Translations under genes and position numbers: made by a program
Assembly: GCA_020721585.1 (NCBI GenBank)
Contig: DYMK01000008.1
Coordinates: 1-64,000 of the forward strand
DNA length: 64,000 bases
DNA from: Sulfuricurvum sp.
Lineage (GTDB): Bacteria > Campylobacterota > Campylobacteria > Campylobacterales > Sulfurimonadaceae
Direction of reading: 5' to 3'
Part shown: one piece after another, positions 9,076 to 18,036 of the stretch
How positions within the stretch are numbered: the stretch's first letter is position 1
Layout: every line of letters starts with the position of its first letter
The notes under the pieces: model-generated
What the model was told of the DNA's origin: nothing
The model's database searches: none
The model's input: the letters and a program-made list of their open reading frames with translations, nothing else

Positions 9076-10169
9076 GCTACCCCTTTTTGTCTTAAATTTA
9101 GGCGCGATTTTATCCAAAACGAGCTTAGATGAAGCGTACTTAGCAACGTTAAGAAAAGAATGGGGGCAACAATGCCCACTTCAGGGGAGAGGGTTTTGTT
9201 ATTTGCAAGTTCTCCCGCGGCAAACAAGACTCCCCACACCAAGAGTGTTACTAAAATAGCACCGAAGCTGTAGAGTGACAAATTCGCAAAACGGGAGCCT
9301 ATGGGGACGTACCCATAAATCAAAATAATCATCACTAACGCAAACCACGGAGTGATAAAATTACGGTACAACGAGCTTTTCACTTTGGAAAGATCGACAT
9401 TTTGGGATTTTAAAAGATGCAACGCGTCCAACGCATCCATAATGGTGTAATTAACTTTTCCCTCATAGATTTGATCCAAAATTTTAGGTCTAAAATCTTT
9501 GAGGACTTTCACGTTTTGGACATTACGGATCGTAATCCCTCCCCCTTTGAGATCCATGGTGGGGGGGGGAGTGATGATATGGGCGTGTTGGATGTTCCAG
9601 TAATGGTTTGCGTAATAGGCATTGTCTGCACTAAGGGTCTCTTTGAGTTTTCCCTTTTCAAAGGTAAATAACCGAATATCATGCGCCTCTTGACTTAAGG
9701 GATTGAGGGTACCAAAATAGAGGTAATTCCCCTCGTGGGTAAAAAAGAGGTTATTGGTGGGGGTCAAAAATTCAGATGATTGACGTAAATTATCGGCATA
9801 CTCATTGGCACGGGCAAACGAAGTGGCGTGCACTCCAATATATCCTACCAATAAGGTTACCACCACGGTGAGAATCGGAGATAAGACTTTGAGCCTAGAG
9901 TACCCAAGGGCATAAAAAGAGGTCAACGCATTGGAACGGATCAACTCCACAATGGTCGCAATAAACCCAAAAATAAGGGAAATGGGGGTCATCATATCCA
10001 CAGCATACAGCCATTTATAGACTCCATAAATGATCAATAAATTCGCCGATTTAGGGAGGGTTTCCCCATTGCTTAACAGATCAAAGCCCAGCATAAATCC
10101 ACTCAAAGCAATCAAAATAATAAAAAAATAACGAAGGTATAACACTGAAACCATTTTAAAAAAAAGCAT
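9072..10169 (-). CDS. lptG: LptF/LptG-family LPS export permease
   Basis: 365-residue YjgP/YjgQ family protein, the inner-membrane permease part of the Lpt machine that lifts lipopolysaccharide toward the outer membrane. The family layout is clear: two N-terminal membrane spans (around 10-32 and 55-72), one near 95-115, a periplasmic beta-rich region of about 150 residues containing YLYFGTLNPLSQEAHDIRLF, then three C-terminal spans (275-345). It lies between pth and lysA, as in C. jejuni. LptF versus LptG cannot be settled by eye; the symbol is provisional. Confidence 0.82.
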   Translation of the reverse strand: MLFFKMVSVLYLRYFFIILIALSGFMLGFDLLSNGETLPKSANLLIIYGVYKWLYAVDMMTPISLIFGFIATIVELIRSNALTSFYALGYSRLKVLSPILTVVVTLLVGYIGVHATSFARANEYADNLRQSSEFLTPTNNLFFTHEGNYLYFGTLNPLSQEAHDIRLFTFEKGKLKETLSADNAYYANHYWNIQHAHIITPPPTMDLKGGGITIRNVQNVKVLKDFRPKILDQIYEGKVNYTIMDALDALHLLKSQNVDLSKVKSSLYRNFITPWFALVMIILIYGYVPIGSRFANLSLYSFGAILVTLLVWGVLFAAGELANNKTLSPEVGIVAPILFLTLLSTLHLSSFWIKSRLNLRQKGVA

Positions 10170-10178
10170 CTCTCTACC

Positions 10179-10745
10179 TCATTTATTTGGGGATAACACG
10201 AACCCTTTAGACGAACATTTAGAAGCGACGGTGGTACAATCTGAGGTTAACAACAACTTCACCGCATGGGCTGCGTGTTCAATCCATTGGGCTAAAAATG
10301 ACTCCTCTTCAGGAGAAAAAGGGTGAAGAACGTAATCCGCTACTTGCGATTTATGCAATGGTTTGCCAATCCCCATCCGTACTCGCACGTATTCAACCCC
10401 AATGGCACCATCGGTCGATTTAAGCCCATTATGCCCCCCATGACCGCCCCCCCGTTTAAAGCGCAATGCCCCAAAAGGGAGATCCAAATCATCGTGAATC
10501 ACAATCACGTCATCCACTTTATAAAAATTTTTGACCGCAACAATCGATTTACCCGAAAGGTTCATGTAAGTAGTGGGTTTGAGGAGATAGTGTTCTCCCA
10601 TTTTAAACAATTCCCCCTGAAAGGAACTCTTTGAAATAGGATTTGCACGATACGAAGCAGCGAGATGGTCAATGACCCTAAAGCCAATATTGTGGCGTGT
10701 GGAGGCGTACGCCGCTCCAGGATTTCCCAGACCGACGATAAGCAT
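10179..10745 (-). CDS. pth: peptidyl-tRNA hydrolase
   Basis: 188-residue Pth that releases peptides from drop-off peptidyl-tRNA. Key residues are in MLIVGLGNPGAAYASTRHNIGF (Asn8, the catalytic His19), LLKPTTYMNLSGKS, VIHDDLDLPFG with the catalytic Asp, and RFKRGGGHGGHNGLKS. It starts two bases after rplY, so the two are translated from one message. Confidence 0.97.
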   Translation of the reverse strand: MLIVGLGNPGAAYASTRHNIGFRVIDHLAASYRANPISKSSFQGELFKMGEHYLLKPTTYMNLSGKSIVAVKNFYKVDDVIVIHDDLDLPFGALRFKRGGGHGGHNGLKSTDGAIGVEYVRVRMGIGKPLHKSQVADYVLHPFSPEEESFLAQWIEHAAHAVKLLLTSDCTTVASKCSSKGFVLSPNK

Positions 10746-10747
10746 CC

Positions 10748-11284
10748 TTATTTCGCTTTGATAACGCTTAGAACCGATACACGATCGGCATCGGTAAACG
10801 TAACATTATCAATACGTGCTACATCACGAAGCAATACGGAATCACCCAATTCAAGTCCTGCAACATCAATTTCGATGGCATTGGGGATATTTTCGATTGC
10901 CGCTTTAACACGAAGACGTTTTTTAGCTACGAACAACATCCCTTTGCTTTTCAAACCAATCGGCGTTCCAACAGGTTTAACAGGGATATGGTAATGGGTG
11001 ACGACACCTGTTTGTGCTATCATCAAATCAACGTGTAACAAATTGCCCGAAACAGGATGAGACTCATACCCTTGAACGACAAGGTTCAATTCTTGACCTG
11101 CAATGCTTACAGGGAAAGCAACGGTTGTTTTGTTACGTACGGTGCGGATAAAGTCGTTCATTTTGAACGCAGCGTGAATGTTTTCAAGCCCTTTTCCGTA
11201 GATGTTGGCAATAAGATAACCATCACGGCGAAGCTTTTTAGTAATAGGCTTGCCAATACTCTCTCTAACGATGCCTTCTAGCAT
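10748..11284 (-). CDS. rplY: 50S ribosomal protein L25/general stress protein Ctc
   Basis: 178-residue two-domain L25 (Ctc/TL5 type) that binds 5S rRNA. The N-terminal L25 domain has ITKKLRRDGYLIANIYGKG; the C-terminal beta domain contains HVDLMIAQTGVVTHYHIPV and LELGDSVLLRDV. It is the first gene of the minus-strand block that runs to dxs, with about 70 bases upstream holding an AT-rich stretch that may carry the promoter. The rplY-pth pairing is common in bacteria. Confidence 0.95.
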   Translation of the reverse strand: MLEGIVRESIGKPITKKLRRDGYLIANIYGKGLENIHAAFKMNDFIRTVRNKTTVAFPVSIAGQELNLVVQGYESHPVSGNLLHVDLMIAQTGVVTHYHIPVKPVGTPIGLKSKGMLFVAKKRLRVKAAIENIPNAIEIDVAGLELGDSVLLRDVARIDNVTFTDADRVSVLSVIKAK

Positions 11285-11353
11285 AGTGTGTCCTTTAAAA
11301 ATAAAATGGGGCGGATTATACTTAAAAAATACTTAGTCTACCCTAAAAAATAG

Positions 11354-12526
11354 TTACTTTTTTAACCCAAAAACTTCATCTTCGGAAAATTTGCGTGGTC
11401 CTTTTTCACCAGCTTCTTTATCCACGCCGCCACCAAGACCACCCATACGAAGTTTAAGGTCTGAGGGCGAGGTGGCATTGGAAAGGGCATCTTCTTTACT
11501 TACGCGTCCTTCTAAATAGAGATCCAATAATGCCTGATCGAAGGTTTGGGAACCATACAGCTCTTTCCCATCAAAAATCGCATCGGGAATTTCGTTATCA
11601 CAGTTTTCGGCAATGAGTTGCTCAATCCGTGCGGTACGTACCAAGACTTCCAAGACCGCTGCTCGTTTACCATCAACCGTACGGGCAAGACGCTGAGAAA
11701 TAACCCCAGCCAACGCTGAAGAGAGGGTTTTACGGATACGGTTTTGTTCCAACGGAGGGAAAGCCGAGATAATACGGTTAATGGTCTCTTTGGCATCCAC
11801 GGTGTGGAGGGTGGAAAAAACCAAGTGTCCCGTATCGGCAGCATGAAGGGCAATTTCGATGGTCTCCATATCCCGCATCTCCCCAATGAGGATAATATCA
11901 GGGTCTTCCCGTAACGCTGCTCGCAACGCAAATGCAAAACTTTTGGTATCTTGTCCGATACTGCGTTGATTAAAGAGCGATTGTTTATCCGGATGGACAA
12001 ACTCAATGGGGTCTTCAATGGTGATAATGTGCTTTTGTTTGGTCTCATTGATCTCATTGATGATCGCAGCAAGGGTGGTTGATTTTCCACTCCCTGTTAC
12101 CCCCGTAACCGTGACAAGACCCCGTTCTACTTCGACAAAACTGTAGACCACTTTGGGAAGATTAAGCTCCGCAAGGGTCAAAATTTTGACGGGAATGACC
12201 CGTAAAACCGCCGAAACCCCATTCATTTGAAAGAAAATATTGACACGGAAACGGGTATTTTCATCGAAAGGATAGACCAAATCGAGCTCTTTTTTCTCTA
12301 CAAATTCATCAAAACGATCTTGCAATAACTCTTGGGCAAAAATTAACGCATTGGCGGGGGAAAGGATGTCTTTTCCCAAGGGGGTAATACGCCCTTGAAT
12401 TCGCGCACGGATCACGCCGCCGGCTTTGATGTGCATATCACTCCCTTTGAGTTCAACCATTTTCATCAAATACGAGCGGATAACATTGAGAACTTTAAAC
12501 GGGGTAGCGGGGGGAATGTGACTCAT
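11354..12526 (-). CDS. pilT: PilT-type retraction ATPase
   Basis: 390-residue secretion/pilus ATPase. It has the PilT N-domain (GSDMHIKAGGVIRARIQG), Walker A GVTGSGKSTT near residue 142, the Asp box IITIEDPIEFVH, Walker B IILIGEMRDMETI, and the His box HAADTGHLVFSTLHT. These are the diagnostic elements of the pilus retraction family rather than PilB. No other pilus gene lies nearby. The ATG overlaps the tal stop by four bases, so the two are co-translated; a functional link with the pentose pathway is not evident. Confidence 0.9.
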   Translation of the reverse strand: MSHIPPATPFKVLNVIRSYLMKMVELKGSDMHIKAGGVIRARIQGRITPLGKDILSPANALIFAQELLQDRFDEFVEKKELDLVYPFDENTRFRVNIFFQMNGVSAVLRVIPVKILTLAELNLPKVVYSFVEVERGLVTVTGVTGSGKSTTLAAIINEINETKQKHIITIEDPIEFVHPDKQSLFNQRSIGQDTKSFAFALRAALREDPDIILIGEMRDMETIEIALHAADTGHLVFSTLHTVDAKETINRIISAFPPLEQNRIRKTLSSALAGVISQRLARTVDGKRAAVLEVLVRTARIEQLIAENCDNEIPDAIFDGKELYGSQTFDQALLDLYLEGRVSKEDALSNATSPSDLKLRMGGLGGGVDKEAGEKGPRKFSEDEVFGLKK

Positions 12527-13515
12527 TGTGTAACCTCCAAGGTAGTTAAAATATCGGTAAAGGCAACTTTAAACGCCTCTAACCCTTCGGCAATTTGGGT
12601 AGCGATAACCGCTTCCATGTCCACCCCTGCGTTGGCAACGTTGCGGGTATGTTCGTCGATCTCCTCTATGGATAAGGGGAGTTTCATGGTCACATCACTC
12701 CCCTGAAGATAAGCTTCAATCGTCGCAATGGGAGCAGTATTAACGCTGTTGGGGGCAAGAAGTTCATCAATGTAATACGATCCTCTTAGATCATCCCCCT
12801 TAACCCCCGTACTGGCAAACAACACCCGACACGAGGGGACATTCATCGCCATCACCCCCTGATAAATCGCCGCTGCATTGATAATTCCCATACGACTCAC
12901 CCTGCATCCTGCTGCGGCTAAGTGCGAATCAATCGCACGGTCAATACGGCTTACAAAGACGCTAATGACCGTATCGACGGCTCTATCAGAGTTTTGTGAC
13001 GCTTTTTCAAACGCACTGGCACACGATAACGCTTGCTCCATCGAGAAAACCAATGTCGCATTCACCGCAATGCCACGCGACGCTAAAACGTTCATCGCCT
13101 CATATCCCTCAGGGGTCGCGGGAATTTTGATCATCACATTGGGTCGATCAATCCTGCTGTGCAGTCGAATCCCCTCTTCAATCGTGGCGTGGGTATCATC
13201 GCACAAAAACGGATCGACTTCGATGCTCACATACCCATCATCCCCCCTGTCGTACAACGGTCGTAAAATATCCGCTGCCCGTTGAATATCCTGAAGTGCC
13301 AACGCTTCGTAACGCCCTTTGGGGGTTAACGAAGCAAGCGTAGAGAGCTGCTGTTTGTACGCCGGTGAGGTTAAAATCGCTTGTTTAAAAATCGCAGGAT
13401 TCGAGGTTGCCCCATTGATAATCCCTTTGGCTATGAGGTCTTGAAAAGCCTCTTCCAAAAAAGTTCGCTCGATAAAATCTGCCCATAATGAAAAACGTGA
13501 TTCGGGAATCATCAT
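12523..13515 (-). CDS. tal: transaldolase
   Basis: 330-residue transaldolase of the longer Campylobacterota/actinobacterial type, moving a dihydroxyacetone unit between sugar phosphates. Seen are FSLWADFIERTFLEEAF, INGATSNPAIFK and PNVMIKIPATPEGYEAM with the Schiff-base Lys, and VFASTGVKGDDLRGSYY. An open frame extends upstream to 13671, but I start at ATG 13515: GGAG lies nine bases before it and the family's FSLW segment follows at once. ATG 13512 is possible. Confidence 0.92.
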   Translation of the reverse strand: MMIPESRFSLWADFIERTFLEEAFQDLIAKGIINGATSNPAIFKQAILTSPAYKQQLSTLASLTPKGRYEALALQDIQRAADILRPLYDRGDDGYVSIEVDPFLCDDTHATIEEGIRLHSRIDRPNVMIKIPATPEGYEAMNVLASRGIAVNATLVFSMEQALSCASAFEKASQNSDRAVDTVISVFVSRIDRAIDSHLAAAGCRVSRMGIINAAAIYQGVMAMNVPSCRVLFASTGVKGDDLRGSYYIDELLAPNSVNTAPIATIEAYLQGSDVTMKLPLSIEEIDEHTRNVANAGVDMEAVIATQIAEGLEAFKVAFTDILTTLEVTQ

Positions 13516-13691
13516 AACTGTTAGCTCCAAACGTTTAAATGGGACGATTATGCCGAAAAATGGTTTAAACCTGCCAAGAGTCGAATAACGTGTAAAGATT
13601 TCGCTCTTTTTTCGACATGGGATTTTACCTATATCCCTTTGACAGAGGCAAAAAGCTATGATACTTGCCAATTTTCCGCAAAAGGGTGACT

Positions 13692-14588
13692 ATGAGTACG
13701 ATTATAGGATTGATTTTTGATTTCGATATTACCCTCTCTCCCGAGTTTCAGCAACAGGTGCTTTTTGATGCGTGGGGGGTGGATGCGACCACGTTTTGGG
13801 GGGAGTGTAAAACGCTTATCGATGCGGGTTACGATATGGAACACGCTTATATGCGCAATCTCATCGATTATGGGCGGAAAAATCCCTTCTATGCGTTGAG
13901 CAATGCAATGCTTGAAACTTTTGGTCATCAGGTCGATTTGTACGAGGGTCTGAGTCGTCAAAACGGGAAAAAGTCGATTTTTGATGATATTTATACGTTG
14001 TTGCATCAACCCAAGTTTGCCAAGCATGGGATCCAATGTGAGTGTTATTGCATCAGCGGTGGACTCAAACCGATGATTGAGGGGGCATTGGAAGCGCATG
14101 GTCTCAGTGGCTATTTCAAAGAGGTGTTTGCGTGCGATTTTGATAACGATAGCAGTGGTAAATTAGGGTACATCAAAGAGACGGTTGGTCACACCATCAA
14201 AACCCAAAAATTATTTATGATTGCCAAGGGGATTTCCCCTAGACAAGGGGATCATCCCACCCGCGTCAATGACATTACCCACACGTATCGAATCCCCTTT
14301 GAGCAGATGATTTTTGTGGGGGATGGACAAACCGATATTCCCGCGTTTGCTTTGGTGAATAAAAAAGGGGGAAAATCGATTGCGGTCTATCGGGAAGAAA
14401 AAAATCCCGATGGGAGTATTGATGAAGCGCGTACCCTTAAAAGTTACCTCAATGGATATAAGCTTGCGGTGGAGGCAAAGCGCTCAGAGCAACTCCTTCC
14501 TGCGGATTATTCCAGTGGAAAACCGCTGAAAATGGCGTTATTGGGGTATGTGGAGAGTATTGCAACCCATATTGTAAGTCGGCTCTAA
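13692..14588 (+). CDS. HAD-family phosphatase (phosphoserine phosphatase-like)
   Basis: 298-residue HAD hydrolase. Motif I is LIFDFDITLS at residues 6-15 with both Asp residues, motif II is CYCISGGLKP near 115 with the Ser, a Lys follows near 168, and motif IV is FVGDGQTDIPAF near 212. The long cap between motifs I and II resembles the phosphoserine phosphatase group. The open frame begins at 13665, but ATG 13692 has an AAAGGG site five bases upstream and starts just before motif I. It diverges from tal; substrate unknown. Confidence 0.78.
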   Translation: MSTIIGLIFDFDITLSPEFQQQVLFDAWGVDATTFWGECKTLIDAGYDMEHAYMRNLIDYGRKNPFYALSNAMLETFGHQVDLYEGLSRQNGKKSIFDDIYTLLHQPKFAKHGIQCECYCISGGLKPMIEGALEAHGLSGYFKEVFACDFDNDSSGKLGYIKETVGHTIKTQKLFMIAKGISPRQGDHPTRVNDITHTYRIPFEQMIFVGDGQTDIPAFALVNKKGGKSIAVYREEKNPDGSIDEARTLKSYLNGYKLAVEAKRSEQLLPADYSSGKPLKMALLGYVESIATHIVSRL

Positions 14589-14644
14589 GTGCTAAGATGA
14601 CAAGGGGGAGGTACGATTTAGCCTTTTTGGGTTAAAATGGCACC

Positions 14645-15520
14645 ATGCGAATAGAAAAAAAAGCCACCCTTATCTCCACCTTTGTTGCGTTGGTGCTTGT
14701 AACGTTTAAACTTACCGTCGGTATGATCAGTGGTTCGGTCGCGGTCTTGGCATCGGCGGTTGATTCGTTATTGGACATGGTCGTCTCCGCGTTTAATTAT
14801 TTCGCCCTTCACAATGCGGAAAAAGAGCCTGATGAACGGTTTAATTTTGGTCGTCGTAAACTTGAACCCCTTGCTGCGGTGATTGAGGGGACAATCATTA
14901 GTCTCTCCGCCCTCTTTATCCTCTACGAAGCCATCTCCAAAATGATACATAACGAACCGCTTAAACATCTCACCCTCTCGGTGTGGGTAATGGTAGGATC
15001 GATGGTCATTACGGCGGGATTGGTCTTTTTCCTCATGATCGTGGCAAAAAAAACGGGGAATATGGTGATCAAAGCCGATGCCCTCCATTACCAAACCGAT
15101 CTTTTGAGTAACGCTGCGGTACTGCTGTCGTTATTGCTCATCCATCTCACGGGCTTTAGTATCATTGACCCTTTTATGGGGATTGGGATTGGGGCGTATA
15201 TGATTTACTCGGCGTTTCCCTTAATCAAAGAGGGGATTTTGATGCTGCTCGATGTGGCATTGGAACCCAACGATGTGGCAAAAATCATTACCGTTTTAGA
15301 CAACGAAAATGGGATCACCTCCTACCATGACCTCTTAACGCGCCATGCGGGAGGTGATATTTACATTACCGTCCATTTGGTCTTTAGTGTGAGTACGTCG
15401 TTATTTGATGCTCATCTTGTGGGGGATAAAGTGGAACTAGCCCTCAAAAAATGTTTTCCTAACAATACCGTCCATCCCCTTATTCACCTTGATCCGTATG
15501 ATGATTCACACGGGGAGTAA
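14645..15520 (+). CDS. cation diffusion facilitator (FieF/CzcD-type) transporter
   Basis: 291-residue CDF protein exporting divalent metal (Fe, Zn, Mn or Co) by proton exchange. Six membrane spans are predicted from hydrophobicity. TM2 carries DSLLDMVVSAFN (D-x3-D metal site) and TM5 carries HYQTDLLSNAAVL (H-x3-D), the HD-DD arrangement of the Zn/Fe group. RRKLEPLAAV is typical of the loop after TM2. The cytoplasmic C-terminal domain (from residue 205) contains the HAGGDIYITVHLVF segment. Metal choice cannot be read from sequence. Confidence 0.92.
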   Translation: MRIEKKATLISTFVALVLVTFKLTVGMISGSVAVLASAVDSLLDMVVSAFNYFALHNAEKEPDERFNFGRRKLEPLAAVIEGTIISLSALFILYEAISKMIHNEPLKHLTLSVWVMVGSMVITAGLVFFLMIVAKKTGNMVIKADALHYQTDLLSNAAVLLSLLLIHLTGFSIIDPFMGIGIGAYMIYSAFPLIKEGILMLLDVALEPNDVAKIITVLDNENGITSYHDLLTRHAGGDIYITVHLVFSVSTSLFDAHLVGDKVELALKKCFPNNTVHPLIHLDPYDDSHGE

Positions 15521-15561
15521 AAGAAACGAGATTCCCATTCTCTAGGGAATGAAAAAAGTAT

Positions 15562-16011
15562 TTAGAAAATGGATTTGAGGCGAGGTTTGCGTCGTTGGAT
15601 GGCGTGTATCACGTGTGTGTTGTTTTGAAAGAGTGCAATGTCGCTTGGGGTCATCCCCTCTTTACTCATGGCTAATGGGGAGGCTCCCTGTTCCAAAAGG
15701 TACAACGCAATAGCGGTATGTCTTTTCCAAATGGCTAAGTGCAACGCCGTAGCATTGCTTGCATCGGTGGCATTGACATCGGCTCCATGGGAGACAAGCC
15801 ACTCTACGGCTTGGTAATTCCCGACCCACGAAGCGTACATCAAAATGGTTTTGTTGTTATCAGGGCGTTTGGCATTGGCATCTTGGGGGGTAGTGACCAT
15901 CGAGACAAATCCGGTGGTATCGTTACGGTCAAGCGTCCCCACCAGTGCCAAAATATCGGCACAGTGACCATAGACGCTTAGGAGCAGTAAAAAAACGATC
16001 CCTTTTTTCAT
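15562..16011 (-). CDS. exported ankyrin-repeat protein
   Basis: 149 residues: a signal peptide of about 17 residues (MKKGIVFLLLLSVYGHC, ending with a possible Cys or A-D cleavage) and three ankyrin repeats, seen as TILMYASWVGNYQAVEWLVSHGADV, TALHLAIWKRHTAIALYLLEQGASP (shown here only to mark repeat limits at about residues 54-110), and a third weaker repeat. It begins inside the stop of the ferritin-like gene (ATGA overlap). Exported ankyrin proteins near catalase genes assist haem enzymes in some Campylobacterota; a similar helper role for the ferritin-like partner is inference. Confidence 0.75.
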   Translation of the reverse strand: MKKGIVFLLLLSVYGHCADILALVGTLDRNDTTGFVSMVTTPQDANAKRPDNNKTILMYASWVGNYQAVEWLVSHGADVNATDASNATALHLAIWKRHTAIALYLLEQGASPLAMSKEGMTPSDIALFQNNTHVIHAIQRRKPRLKSIF

Positions 16012-16514
16012 GCTTTAAACTGGGCAATAAAATCATCAATATCATCGAAAAGGGATTGAAGATCCTCTTCATGTTCCACTTCATCCGCCAAAATTTGGGA
16101 GACCAGATCATAAGTGACGATGTCTTTATCTCTGAGTTGTTCGGCTAAAGAGGAGTAGGTGCTAATGGCACACTGTTCCCCTTTGACCGCTTGCTCCAAG
16201 ATAGCACGGACATCAAAATTGGTGGGAGCATCATAGCCACAGTTGCTGTGGGTGAGCCACTGGCTTGGGTGGAGGATAGGGGTGCCACCCAGTTGGATAA
16301 TACGATTACTAATGAGCGTAGCATGACGCAGTTCATCCGCACCGTGGAGGTTTAACTCCGCAACGACCGCATCTTTCATGAGTCCTTTAATGACCCGCGC
16401 TTCACTAAAATATTGGTAATACGCCAACCACTCATCACAATAGGCTTTGTTTAACAGATCGATAACCGTTTGTGCCTCTATCCCCTTAAGGATCGATATA
16501 CCCCGTTGTGCCAT
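16008..16514 (-). CDS. ferritin-like/Dps-like iron-binding protein
   Basis: 168-residue four-helix protein with the ferritin-type diiron residues: Glu in CDEWLAYYQYF near residue 28, E-L-R-H-A near 61-65, GEQCAISTYSSL near 116, and EVEHEEDLQSL near 149. This spacing fits the bacterioferritin/DPS-like (DPSL) group that stores iron or removes peroxide. There is no obvious Met haem ligand that I can place. It is co-translated with the exported ankyrin protein. Upstream lies a clean AAGGAGTTTCGC site for the ATG at 16514. Confidence 0.8.
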   Translation of the reverse strand: MAQRGISILKGIEAQTVIDLLNKAYCDEWLAYYQYFSEARVIKGLMKDAVVAELNLHGADELRHATLISNRIIQLGGTPILHPSQWLTHSNCGYDAPTNFDVRAILEQAVKGEQCAISTYSSLAEQLRDKDIVTYDLVSQILADEVEHEEDLQSLFDDIDDFIAQFKA

Positions 16515-16580
16515 GCGAAACTCCTTTGATTTGATGGGGGAGAGTATAGTCTTGTGGCTCTTAAAGGGGGATAATAAGGG

Positions 16581-17204
16581 TTAGTTATACGCTTGAAGCT
16601 TTGTTAGGTTAAGAATCTCAAAATGTTTGTGGGGTTGGTAGGCGATGAGACCCTCTTTTTTAAGCTTAGTCAGGGTGCGAGAGAGGGTTTCGGGGGTCAT
16701 TCCAAGGGTAGTGGAAAGCTCTTTGCCGGTGAGTTGGGTAAAAAGATGGGGGCGTTGAAGCATCAAACGGACAACTTTGGTGAGGCTATTGGGGGCATTG
16801 AGCTGTTCGATGGTACGCTCTAGGGTGCCAATTTTGGTCATTAATGACCGCATCATCGCGATACTCAGACCCGCATCACGCTCAAGGAGTTCGATAAAAG
16901 GGACTTTAGCGATTTTTAAGAGGGTGCAGGGAGTTAAGGTTTCAGCGGTGGCGGGGAACGCTAAGGCGTTGAGGGTGGCAACTTCCGCAATCATTGAAGG
17001 GGCGATAAAACGGTGAAGGTGGAGGATCTCGTGGTCGTTGGTTTTGTACAATGACACTTCCCCGTGGAGGAGAAAATGGAAGTAATCACTTGCGTCTCCC
17101 TGATAAAAAAGGATCTCCCCCCCCTCATAATGGCGAAGTATCGAAATCTCCTCAAGGTGTTTGCGTTGGCTGGGGGTGAGGTGGTGAAAAATATCCATTA
17201 GCAC
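16581..17204 (-). CDS. Crp/Fnr-family transcription regulator
   Basis: 207 residues: an N-terminal cyclic-nucleotide-type beta barrel (GGEILFYQGDASDYFHFLLHGEVSL) and a C-terminal winged helix (LTGKELSTTLGMTPETLSRTLTKL, residues about 157-180). The four-Cys iron-sulfur set of true FNR is absent, so it is not a classical oxygen sensor; the effector is unknown. The start overlaps the end of the uracil-DNA glycosylase-like gene by seven bases. The adjacent ferritin-like gene on the same strand could be a target, by inference. Confidence 0.85.
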   Translation of the reverse strand: MLMDIFHHLTPSQRKHLEEISILRHYEGGEILFYQGDASDYFHFLLHGEVSLYKTNDHEILHLHRFIAPSMIAEVATLNALAFPATAETLTPCTLLKIAKVPFIELLERDAGLSIAMMRSLMTKIGTLERTIEQLNAPNSLTKVVRLMLQRPHLFTQLTGKELSTTLGMTPETLSRTLTKLKKEGLIAYQPHKHFEILNLTKLQAYN

Positions 17205-17869
17205 TCAAGGAGAAAATTTTTGATGCTTTGTAAATCCCGCAGAGCTTCTTTTTTGAACGAAGGGTTGCGAACCAAAAACGCGGGATGGTAAAGCGGGATA
17301 ACCGTATACCCCCCAAACGGGATACGCTGCCCTCGAACCTGTTCAAAATCACCCTCATCGTGGGTTAACAGGCGATACGCCTGATCCCCCAACGCGATGA
17401 TAAGTTTGGGGGAGAGGAGGGTGAGCTGTTGGTGCAAAAAAGGGGAACAGCTACGGCATTCACTGGGGGAGGGTTTTTGAAATCCATAAGGTTTGCATTT
17501 CACCGCATGGGTAAAATAGACCTCGTCTACAGAGAGTTGCAGTACTTTTTCGATCATATCGCGCAGCATTGTCCCTGACCGTCCTACATAATAGCCATTG
17601 GAACTGTCCTCTGCTGCTGAGACCACTTCATCCACGATCACCACTTTGGGGTGTGGATTGCCAAACCCAACCATACTTTGCGTGCGTGATTTACTCAAAT
17701 CACACAAATGGCACTGGGAAATCGTCGCGCATAAGGTCTCATACGAATCGGCTAAGGGGAGTATTTTGGGTTGAAACGCATTGGGTTGGATGGGATCAAC
17801 GTAGGAAAAGCCCAACGCTTTAAGGCGGTATAAATTTTGGAGGAAGGCGATATTTTGATAAGAGTTCAT
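17198..17869 (-). CDS. uracil-DNA glycosylase-like protein (family 4 type) with altered motif A
   Basis: 223 residues. Cysteines of the 4Fe-4S type family are present: CHLC near residue 53 and C-x-P...ECRSC near 130-145. Motif A, normally GE-A/G-PG-x3-D, reads DEVVSAAEDSSNGYYVGRSG, keeping the Glu and the late E-D but losing both glycines and the proline. Motif B is intact as YHPAFLVRNPSFKKE. It may be a base-excision repair enzyme of changed activity or a non-catalytic relative. The ATG is at 17869, followed upstream by a 167-base gap to the K+ channel gene. Confidence 0.75.
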   Translation of the reverse strand: MNSYQNIAFLQNLYRLKALGFSYVDPIQPNAFQPKILPLADSYETLCATISQCHLCDLSKSRTQSMVGFGNPHPKVVIVDEVVSAAEDSSNGYYVGRSGTMLRDMIEKVLQLSVDEVYFTHAVKCKPYGFQKPSPSECRSCSPFLHQQLTLLSPKLIIALGDQAYRLLTHDEGDFEQVRGQRIPFGGYTVIPLYHPAFLVRNPSFKKEALRDLQSIKNFLLEC

Positions 17870-17967
17870 GAGGGAAAGTATACGGTATGTGGGATTAATG
17901 GGTTCTAAAGATACCGTGAACTTCTTTGTTACGAAATCTCACATGACACATCATAATCGTTGATCTC

Positions 17968-18017
17968 ACGCTAACACCCTACCCTTTTTATGTTAGCGTT
18001 AGTGTAAGGCGTTACAC
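17968..18017. promoter_or_regulatory. two palindromes upstream of the K+ channel gene
   Basis: A perfect 9-bp inverted repeat ACGCTAACA (17968-17976) / TGTTAGCGT (17991-17999) is followed at once by GTGTAAGGCGTTACAC (18002-18017, 6-bp arms). They end 20 bases before the ATG of the channel gene and do not carry a T-run at the right place for a terminator, so they look like operators or a structured leader. This is inference from symmetry only. Confidence 0.45.
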
Positions 18018-18036
18018 GTAAAAAAAAGGGCAGTTT

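Noticed and set aside
13516-13671. 52-residue N-terminal extension of transaldolase
   Set aside because: Family start motif follows ATG 13515 directly, with GGAG upstream; the extension has no similarity.
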